Assembly (NCBI GenBank): GCA_011330835.1
Contig: DRPO01000170.1
Location: 1-6,143, forward strand
Length of the DNA: 6,143 nt
Reading direction: 5' to 3'
From: Gammaproteobacteria bacterium
Lineage (GTDB): Bacteria > Pseudomonadota > Gammaproteobacteria > UWMA-0217
Positions 1 to 4,292 of the stretch are shown here, piece after piece. Under the pieces are notes generated by a model that saw only the letters and a list, made by a program, of their open reading frames with translations, was not told the DNA's origin and did no database searches. The stretch's first letter is position 1. Every line of letters begins with the position of its first letter. Made by a program: the position numbers and the translations under genes.

Positions 1-118
1 AGATACTTTTGCAACTACTGATACCTCTTGCGAGGCATATCGCGCCGGGACGAGACTCCTCTCTCCTCGTCACCAGCGGCCAGCCCTCCGGTCCGCGCGA
101 AACGGAACCGTATTCCCG

Positions 119-165
119 ACAACAATCGTCAGGACTCAACGTCCCTGCCACGATGTTGTATTTTT
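119..165 (+). terminator. Putative intrinsic terminator, bulged stem plus T-run
   Basis: The arms ACAACA (119-124) and TGTTGT (154-159), TCGT (126-129) and ACGA (150-153), and CAGGAC (130-135) with GTCC.CTG (141-147) pair in order around the loop TCAAC. This gives about 16 base pairs interrupted by single-base or CC bulges. Five Ts follow at 161-165 after one A. The layout fits a rho-independent terminator reading rightwards, which would end a gene or RNA lying mostly to the left of the window and insulate the DUF1015 gene. The outer stem is AT-rich and the bulges weaken it, so confidence is moderate. Confidence 0.45.
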
Positions 166-259
166 CTGTCAGCCCGACGGTATTACATCATGAGAAAACG
201 TCCGATCCCACCGTCTGAGTCGCAAAAGCGGCCGGCAATCCCCGCCGATGTCTGAAAAT

Positions 260-290
260 TTGACTGAGTTCACTCTCGGAAAAGGGTAAA
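260..290 (+). promoter_or_regulatory. Weak candidate promoter for the DUF1015 gene
   Basis: TTGACT at 260-265 matches the sigma-70 -35 consensus at five of six positions. The only -10-like sequences downstream are poor: GGTAAA at 285-290 with a 19-bp spacer, or TAAACT at 287-292 with a 21-bp spacer. The location, 45-75 bp before the start codon and after the upstream terminator, is sensible, but the element itself is weak. Confidence 0.25.
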
Positions 291-334
291 CTCCCGCGAA
301 TTTCGTAGAGACAACCGATCCGAGGAACCTGTCA

Positions 335-1561
335 ATGAGTCTGATCCGTCCATTCCGAGGCCTGAGGCCCGCCGCCGGGCAAGCCGAAAAAGTCGTGGCG
401 CCCCCCTATGATGTCCTGAACAGCGCCGAGGCGCGTCAGCAGGCCGAGGGCAAGCCCTGGAGTTTCCTGCACATTTCCAAGCCGGAAATCGACTTGCCGG
501 ACGATATCGACCCCTACGATGACGCCGTGTACGCCAAGGCGGGCGAGAACTTCCGCAAGACCATCGAAGCCGGGATTCTGGTTCGCGACGCCAGGCCCTG
601 TTATTACGCCTATCGCGCCATCATGGGCGAGCATCAGCAGACCGGTCTGGTCGCGGCCGCATCGGTCAGGGACTATGACAGCAACCGGATTCGCAAGCAC
701 GAGTTCACCCGCCCCAAAAAGGAAGATGACCGGGTTCGGCAGATCGAAGCCGTCAACGCCCAGACCGGCCCGGTGTTGCTGGCCTATCCCGACCAGCCCG
801 ACATCGACCGGATTCTGGCGGAAGCGAGCGAAGGAGAGCCGGTCATCGATGTCACCGCGGATTCCGGCGTTCGCCATATGCTCTGGGTTATCGACGATGA
901 GGCCACGATCGAGGACCTCACCCGGTTATTCGACGATTTCAAGGCCATCTACATCGCCGACGGACATCACCGCTCGGCCGCGGCGTCCCGCGTCTGCCAC
1001 GCCCGCGGATGCGACGAAGACGCGCCGCACAGCGCCTTTCTGAGCGTCATCTTCCCCCACCACCAGATGAAGATTCTGGACTACAACCGGGTGATTCGCG
1101 ACCTGAACGGCCTGAGCCGGGAAGAACTGCTGGAGCAAATCGGCGAGAATTTCACCATCGAGGAAAAGACCGGGGCGTTCTCACCGGATCAACCCGCCAC
1201 TTTTGGCATGTATCTCGATGGCCAGTGGTATCGTCTGGCCCTGAAACCGGAACTGATCCCCAAAGAGGATCCCGTTCGGCGGCTGGATGTCAGCCTGTTG
1301 GCGGACCGGTTGATCGAACCCGTGTTTGGCATCTCCGACCCGCGCACCGACGAGCGCATCGATTTCGTCGGCGGCATCCGGGGGATGGGCGAACTGGAGC
1401 GACGAGTGGACAGCGGCGAGATGGCCGTCGCCTTCTCCCTGTTCCCCACCCGCATGGAAGACTTGATGGCCGTCGCCGACGCCAACGAGGTCATGCCGCC
1501 AAAATCAACCTGGTTCGAACCCAAGCTGGCGGACGGGCTGGTCAGTCACGTTCTGGACTGA
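335..1561 (+). CDS. DUF1015 family protein (COG4198-type), function unknown
   Basis: This 408-residue protein is a full-length member of the DUF1015 family, whose biochemical role is not settled. Family hallmarks are visible in order: RPFRGLRP at 5-12, the VAPPYDV block at 21-27, a basic HEFTRPKKEDDR stretch at 122-133, the hallmark ADGHHR at 208-213 followed by SAAA, and a C-terminal MPPKSTWFEPKL block at 387-398. There is no signal peptide or membrane segment, so it should be cytosolic. The ATG at 335 is preceded by GAGGA at 322-326 with an 8-nt spacer, and the family's N-terminal motif begins at residue 5, so the start is well supported. The DGHHR signature recalls motifs in ParB/sulfiredoxin-fold enzymes such as the free-serine kinase SerK. 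Any nucleotide- or serine-related role is inference. It is transcribed alone and overlaps the 3' end of the opposing receiver gene by 20 bp. Confidence 0.9.
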   Translation: MSLIRPFRGLRPAAGQAEKVVAPPYDVLNSAEARQQAEGKPWSFLHISKPEIDLPDDIDPYDDAVYAKAGENFRKTIEAGILVRDARPCYYAYRAIMGEHQQTGLVAAASVRDYDSNRIRKHEFTRPKKEDDRVRQIEAVNAQTGPVLLAYPDQPDIDRILAEASEGEPVIDVTADSGVRHMLWVIDDEATIEDLTRLFDDFKAIYIADGHHRSAAASRVCHARGCDEDAPHSAFLSVIFPHHQMKILDYNRVIRDLNGLSREELLEQIGENFTIEEKTGAFSPDQPATFGMYLDGQWYRLALKPELIPKEDPVRRLDVSLLADRLIEPVFGISDPRTDERIDFVGGIRGMGELERRVDSGEMAVAFSLFPTRMEDLMAVADANEVMPPKSTWFEPKLADGLVSHVLD

Positions 1562-1895
1562 TCAGACTCTTCGAACTCACCGGCTTTTCCAGGAAAAACA
1601 GGTCGTGGATCTCTTGCGTCCACGCCTGATCCCCGTCCCCGTGGGCGGAAGTCATCGCGAATATCGGGAAAGTCCGTTGCGGCAAACGCGCATCGATGCG
1701 TTCGCAGAGCGCGCGACCGCTGGCGCCTGGCCGGTCGATATCCATGATCAATGCATCGGGAGGATCATCCGCCAGCGCGTCCAGCGCCGCCTCGCCTGAC
1801 GAGAAGACGCTGATCTGATGTCCGGCGCGCTCCAGCATAAGCTTGAGCAAACGGGTCAAAGCAGGATCATCCTCGGCGATAAATATTTTCGACAT
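1542..1895 (-). CDS. Stand-alone response-regulator receiver domain protein
   Basis: A 117-residue CheY-like receiver with no output domain. It should accept a phosphoryl group from a histidine kinase and act through protein contacts in the cytosol. The acidic pocket is E8-D9-D10 in KIFIAEDD, the phospho-acceptor is D52 in the LIMDID segment, the switch residue is T82 (or S83) in AMTSA, and the conserved lysine is K104 in LEKP. The usual D-x-x-M-P reads D-I-D-R-P, so the methionine is replaced by arginine. Only 13 residues follow K104, so the last helix (alpha-5), a common partner surface, is short. I chose the start at 1895 because GAAAGG (complement of 1903-1908) lies 7 nt upstream and the family begins at this point. 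An in-frame ATG at 1943 would add 16 atypical residues and lacks a ribosome binding site. No kinase gene is present in the window. Its 3' end overlaps the DUF1015 gene tail to tail. Confidence 0.87.
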   Translation of the reverse strand: MSKIFIAEDDPALTRLLKLMLERAGHQISVFSSGEAALDALADDPPDALIMDIDRPGASGRALCERIDARLPQRTFPIFAMTSAHGDGDQAWTQEIHDLFFLEKPVSSKSLISPERD

Positions 1896-2166
1896 GGCCA
1901 TACCTTTCGGAAACGCATTCCGCGTACTCTTCCTTATCGGCATGGCGCTTGCGGGATGGAGCCTCCCGGAGAGCCTTTCGGGCGACCGGTAGTCCGCGGT
2001 CGATGAGAGCCGCCATTTGTCACGAATATGCCTCCCGCGACCCCGCGCGCCGTTTACAATCGCGCCGGATGGTCGATAGCCTCAATAGTCGGCGTTCCGT
2101 GCGCCCCGGGAGAATCCTGGGCCAGAGAACCGACAGAAATGACACAAGCGAAAAGGGATTTCAGCA
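1896..2166. promoter_or_regulatory. Divergent spacer between receiver gene and orphan gene
   Basis: This 271-bp stretch must hold the promoters of both flanking genes, since they point away from each other. I find no strong sigma-70 promoter. The best rightward candidate is TTTACA (2053-2058) with GATAGC (2075-2080) at 16 bp, which is weak at -10. Two small hairpins are visible: CGACCG (1983-1988) with CGGTCG (1997-2002), and CCCGGGA (2105-2111) with TCCTGGG (2115-2121), the second containing one G-T pair and lying in the likely leader of the rightward gene. The GAAAGG of the receiver gene is at 1903-1908 and the AAGGGA of the rightward gene at 2153-2158. No credible additional gene is seen. 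Confidence 0.4.
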
Positions 2167-2598
2167 ATGAGCAGCACGGGCTACGAACACAGCCTCGCGT
2201 CGGACGAGGCGACAACCGTCAACACGGTGGCGACCCAGCCGGAAACGGCGCACCCTCTGACGAGCAGCATGCCGCAACCGGACAATGAAATCCCGTCAGC
2301 CTACTCGGTGTACCTGGAAATACGTCAACAAGTCGAAGCGTTCGAGCGTCTCGCCAACGACGATCAGGCGGTCGCCATCACCCTGCCCGCCTACCCGTTC
2401 TTTACCGAAACGCGGCTGCAATCGATCTTCGTCCATCAGTCCGGCACGGTCTCCATTATCGGACAGGCCAAGGCGGGCAAGGCTGTCAGCGTGCGCGAGC
2501 AGGTCAATTCGCTTTCCTACGCCCTGTCGCTAGTCTACAAACCAGCGCGAGACGCCAAGTCGGAGCGCGTGGAAGTCGGGTTTATCTCTTCGATCTAA
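2167..2598 (+). CDS. Hypothetical protein, 143 residues, unrecognised
   Basis: I do not recognise this protein. Its start is supported by AAGGGA at 2153-2158, 8 nt before the ATG. Residues 1-43 are polar and rich in Ser, Thr, Glu, Pro and Gln, so probably disordered. Residues 44-143 look folded: a likely amphipathic helix at about 46-64 (YSVYLEIRQQVEAFERL), a hydrophobic strand at 68-77, strand-like segments at 85-99, a helix at about 107-124 and a final strand at 134-142. There is no signal peptide or transmembrane helix. The stretch GQAKAGKA at 99-106 resembles a P-loop, but the last position is Ala rather than Ser/Thr and the protein is too small for a typical P-loop NTPase. Codon use resembles that of the neighbours, and the downstream nnrS stop overlaps its own, which supports a real gene. 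A start at Met35 (2269) would remove the disordered tail but has a poorer ribosome binding site. Confidence 0.7.
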   Translation: MSSTGYEHSLASDEATTVNTVATQPETAHPLTSSMPQPDNEIPSAYSVYLEIRQQVEAFERLANDDQAVAITLPAYPFFTETRLQSIFVHQSGTVSIIGQAKAGKAVSVREQVNSLSYALSLVYKPARDAKSERVEVGFISSI

Positions 2599-2602
2599 CC
2601 CG
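2577..2602. other. Inverted repeat spanning the overlapping stop codons
   Basis: CGGGTT (2577-2582) pairs perfectly with AACCCG (2597-2602). ATC (2584-2586) and GAT (2592-2594) can extend the stem inwards around the loop TCTTC. The hairpin sits exactly over the stop codons of the converging genes and could act as a shared bidirectional terminator element. There is no T-run on either strand, so intrinsic termination would be weak. It may be chance. Confidence 0.3.
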
Positions 2603-3803
2603 GTCGCCCGTCTACCCTGGGTCTTAGCCATATCGGCAGGTAGTAGCCCAGAAACAGGGCGAACCCCAGAATCCACAGCGCCTGGGAAATCAGTATCAGC
2701 AACGCATACTGGCTCAGCAACATCGGCAACACGACCCGGACGAATGCGCCGGCCAGCAGCAGCGCGAAGATCGGCCCCAGAATCCCGGGCGGATCGAAAA
2801 CATTGCGTCCGGTATGGCCGAGACTGACACGGGCCATCATGCCAATGGTCACCAGCCCGATCCCGCCATAGGCGAACGCATGCAGCGCCAGAAACGGCGA
2901 CAGACCGGCCAGTTGGGACAACAGCTTCAGCCCGAATCCCAGCGTGAGGAACGCATAGGCGAGATACAAGACCCAAAGCAACGGCTTGCGCCAGATCCCG
3001 GGGTGATGCCAACCCCACAACCGCAGTCCATGCAAAACCAGCAGAATCCCCGCCAGCAGCGCAATGGTGAGCCGCCATTCGGGGAAAAACACATCGAACA
3101 GCCAGAACAGCAGGAACACCGCCAGGCTGCCGATATCCAGCCACAACCAGTTCTTCAGCTCGACGCCTTCCGCATCGACGCCGCGTTCGATGAAAAACGG
3201 GATCACCCGCCGGCCCATGACGAACACCAGACCGAGCAGAAAATAGAGCCCCGAATACAGCCCCCAGTTGACGCCATCCGCCAGGATGCCGGCCGCACCG
3301 AGATAGAACAGCACATTGGCCGCCATCAGCAGCGCCAGCTTGGCCACGATCCCGATCTGCTTCCACTGCCTGACGCGCAGCACCGGCGCCGTCACCGCTA
3401 CGATCAGCAACCCGAGAAAGGCGACATCAACGAACGCCGTGAACAACAGAACGCTTCCCGAATCCAGCAACAACAGCACTCGCGCCAACGCCCACAAGCC
3501 CAGCAACAACCCCAATCGCCAGCCCTGCCACGTCTGCACGCCCGTCCAGTTCCTGACCGCCGTCAACAGAAACCCGGCGGCCACCGCCAGCGTATAGCCA
3601 AAGATCATTTCATGAGCGTGCCAGACCATGGGCGGCAACCCGGACAAGGGCATCCTCAACCAGCCGGGGTACAGAACAAGCCACAGAGCGACCGCGACGA
3701 CGGCCCACAGGGCGGCAGCGAGAAAAAATGGACGGAAGCCGAGTTGCCAGAGCGCGAACCGACGGGGAGCGTCGGAGTCCAAGGTCAAGGGTATCGGTTG
3801 CAT
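2595..3803 (-). CDS. nnrS: NnrS family membrane protein (NO stress/denitrification)
   Basis: A 402-residue polytopic inner-membrane protein of the NnrS family. Known members carry heme and copper (Rhodobacter) and protect cells from nitric oxide damage (Vibrio cholerae). About 12 hydrophobic helices can be counted by eye, roughly at 26-46, 66-84, 97-113, 117-140, 152-173, 183-196, 219-239, 245-262, 275-296, 304-324, 342-360 and 365-388. Family motifs present are LGFRPFF at 21-27, WHAHEMIFGY at 61-70 (candidate metal/heme-ligand histidines 62 and 64), GRRVIPFF at 197-204, WHHPG at 265-269, LHAFAYGGIG at 307-316 and MMARVSLGHTGR at 322-333. The length is normal and the gene is intact. The start at 3803 gives the expected N-terminus, yet no Shine-Dalgarno is visible upstream. 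The gene stands alone, converging on the orphan gene with a 4-bp stop overlap, and has an FNR/DNR-type promoter. Confidence 0.95.
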   Translation of the reverse strand: MQPIPLTLDSDAPRRFALWQLGFRPFFLAAALWAVVAVALWLVLYPGWLRMPLSGLPPMVWHAHEMIFGYTLAVAAGFLLTAVRNWTGVQTWQGWRLGLLLGLWALARVLLLLDSGSVLLFTAFVDVAFLGLLIVAVTAPVLRVRQWKQIGIVAKLALLMAANVLFYLGAAGILADGVNWGLYSGLYFLLGLVFVMGRRVIPFFIERGVDAEGVELKNWLWLDIGSLAVFLLFWLFDVFFPEWRLTIALLAGILLVLHGLRLWGWHHPGIWRKPLLWVLYLAYAFLTLGFGLKLLSQLAGLSPFLALHAFAYGGIGLVTIGMMARVSLGHTGRNVFDPPGILGPIFALLLAGAFVRVVLPMLLSQYALLILISQALWILGFALFLGYYLPIWLRPRVDGRPG

Positions 3804-3836
3804 AATCAGTGAAATCGACGGGACGAAATCCGGTGA

Positions 3837-3842
3837 ATGATA
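3837..3842 (-). promoter_or_regulatory. nnrS -10 element (TATCAT)
   Basis: Reading leftwards, the hexamer is TATCAT, five of six matches to TATAAT. It predicts transcription starting at about 3830 with a G, giving a 27-nt leader before the nnrS ATG. No good -35 hexamer accompanies it. Instead, the FNR-type box occupies that position, as expected for an activator-dependent class II promoter. Confidence 0.55.
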
Positions 3843-3864
3843 AGAAAATGAACAACGGATGGCC

Positions 3865-3878
3865 TAGATGTAAATCAA
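3865..3878 (-). promoter_or_regulatory. FNR/DNR/NnrR-type activator site for nnrS
   Basis: On the nnrS strand the sequence is TTGAT-TTAC-ATCTA, matching the family consensus TTGAT-N4-ATCAA at nine of ten positions. Its centre (3871.5) is 41.5 bp upstream of the start predicted from the TATCAT -10, the exact class II spacing for FNR/CRP-family activators. nnrS genes are known targets of NO-responsive NnrR/DNR or oxygen-responsive FNR/Anr regulators. Which one acts here cannot be read from the site, and no regulator gene lies in the window. Confidence 0.6.
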
Positions 3879-3909
3879 GGCGGGAAATAAATAGCGCGTA
3901 TTACCCTAT

Positions 3910-3955
3910 CACAATCAAATTGTGTGGATTCCATGCCAATTGTGGCAGAATTGGC
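3910..3955. repeat. Cluster of overlapping inverted repeats, operator-like
   Basis: CACAAT (3910-3915) and ATTGTG (3919-3924) form a perfect 6-bp inverted repeat around CAA. TGCCA (3934-3938) and TGGCA (3943-3947) form a second around ATTG. GCCAATT (3935-3941) and AATTGGC (3949-3955) form a third, with 7-bp arms and a 7-bp spacer, that overlaps and excludes the second. ATTGTG recurs at 3919 and 3939, 20 bp apart or about two helical turns. This suggests a protein-binding operator in the shared upstream region. The protein is unknown. Confidence 0.45.
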
Positions 3956-4049
3956 CGCGGCTCCCGCGCGGATAGCGCCGAGCCGTCGGGATTCAGCGAA
4001 CCAGGATACAACTTCCAACGAAATATGGCGTTTTGTTGTCAAATCCAGC

Positions 4050-4067
4050 CGGCGACCCGAATCGCCG
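4050..4067 (+). other. Hairpin in putative hppA leader / small RNA
   Basis: CGGCGA (4050-4055) and TCGCCG (4062-4067) form a perfect 6-bp GC-rich stem around the loop CCCGAA. It lies about 85 bp before the intrinsic terminator and could be one domain of a structured RNA. Short GC-rich stems also arise by chance in DNA of this composition. Confidence 0.35.
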
Positions 4068-4094
4068 AAGATGCGAGCGCGATGGTCCGCAAGC

Positions 4095-4119
4095 TCCCGA
4101 CCTGCGCGACCGATCGGGA
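4095..4119 (+). other. Hairpin in putative hppA leader, with alternative pairing
   Basis: TCCCGA (4095-4100) and TCGGGA (4114-4119) can pair around a 13-nt loop. A competing, shorter pairing, GGTC (4084-4087) with GACC (4099-4102), would break this stem. Mutually exclusive stems just before a terminator are what a switching RNA would show, but neither is strong enough to be conclusive. Confidence 0.3.
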
Positions 4120-4151
4120 CAACCGCCCTGTTTTATCCGCGCGTTTCATCG

Positions 4152-4179
4152 AACCCGCTCTCGTCAGTGGGTTTTTTTT
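4152..4179 (+). terminator. Strong intrinsic terminator upstream of hppA
   Basis: AACCCGCT (4152-4159) pairs with AGTGGGTT (4166-4173), eight pairs including one G-U, around the loop CTCGTC. Eight consecutive Ts follow at 4172-4179, the first two shared with the stem. There is no T-run on the other strand, so it acts rightwards only. No protein-coding gene on this strand lies between the leftward nnrS start and this site, so it must end either a small RNA or prematurely terminated hppA transcripts. Confidence 0.8.
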
Positions 4180-4232
4180 GCTTTCGGAAACTGTCACGGC
4201 CCGCCCGACGCGGCCTGGACGCGCCCCTTTCC

Positions 4233-4268
4233 GTTTGGTCCGATCGCTGACCGGCAATCGAACCAAAC
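4233..4268 (+). other. Long hairpin in the hppA 5' leader
   Basis: GTTTGGT (4233-4239) pairs perfectly with ACCAAAC (4262-4268). After a single C-A mismatch, CGAT (4241-4244) pairs with ATCG (4257-4260) around a 12-nt loop. The stem ends 13 nt before the AGGAG ribosome binding site. It lacks a T-run, so it is not a terminator. It may stabilise the mRNA, bind a regulator or influence ribosome loading. Confidence 0.5.
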
Positions 4269-4281
4269 TCAACTAACCATC

Positions 4282-4287
4282 AGGAGA
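4282..4287 (+). promoter_or_regulatory. hppA ribosome binding site
   Basis: AGGAGA is a strong Shine-Dalgarno sequence; its AGGAG core lies 6 nt before the ATG at 4293. It fixes the hppA start and contrasts with the absent Shine-Dalgarno of nnrS. Confidence 0.8.
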
Positions 4288-4292
4288 TCACT

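Larger units (their letters stand above)
1..334. other. Intergenic region upstream of the DUF1015 gene
   Basis: I see no convincing gene here. Open stretches exist in two forward frames (about 9-218 and 28-255), but their translations have no recognisable motif, no good ribosome binding site and an arginine/serine/proline-rich composition typical of non-coding GC-rich DNA. One forward frame closes at a TGA at 19-21, so a gene entering from the left could end there, but six codons are too few to tell. The region contains a terminator-like hairpin (119-165), a weak promoter-like sequence (260-290) and the ribosome binding site of the next gene. A small inverted repeat (GACGAG at 49-54, CTCGTC at 66-71) is probably chance. 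Confidence 0.6.
3804..4292. other. Divergent nnrS/hppA spacer, non-coding but structured
   Basis: These 489 bp separate two divergent genes. The nnrS-proximal part (about 3835-3955) is AT-rich and holds the FNR-type promoter and an inverted-repeat cluster. The hppA-proximal part is GC-rich and holds hairpins, a strong terminator and a leader hairpin, described separately. Open frames across 3809-4296 exist in all three forward frames, but they overlap one another, lack ribosome binding sites and motifs, and are broken by a real terminator. I do not call them genes. I find no tRNA cloverleaf and no match to the fluoride (crcB), cyclic-di-GMP or 6S RNA patterns I could recall. Confidence 0.6.

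Noticed and set aside
1896..1943. Upstream start for the receiver protein at 1943
   Set aside because: It would add 16 basic, non-family residues and has no ribosome binding site, whereas the ATG at 1895 has GAAAGG 7 nt upstream and begins exactly at the receiver fold.
2461..2487. Near P-loop GQAKAGKA in the orphan protein
   Set aside because: A Walker A motif needs GK followed by Ser/Thr; here it is Ala. No Walker B is evident and the protein is too small, so I do not call it an NTPase.
2814..3812. A 332-codon plus-strand frame antisense to nnrS
   Set aside because: Its product is a Gln/Arg/Pro/His-rich repeat-like sequence, the usual mirror of a hydrophobic membrane protein. nnrS on the other strand has full family motifs and 12 helices.
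3910..3924. CACAAT-CAA-ATTGTG as a CRP site
   Set aside because: The half-sites are in the opposite order and spacing to TGTGA-N6-TCACA, so it is not a CRP operator.
3900..4180. Fluoride (crcB) riboswitch or 6S RNA before hppA
   Set aside because: Fluoride control of a pyrophosphatase would be attractive, but I cannot find the conserved GGCGATG/CTGATG-type core, and the sequence does not show the 6S central bubble with closing stems. A covariance search would be decisive.
4230..4275. tRNA T-arm-like sequence on the minus strand (GGTTCGATTGCCGG)
   Set aside because: No acceptor stem, anticodon arm or D-arm can be built around it. It is explained by the hppA leader hairpin.
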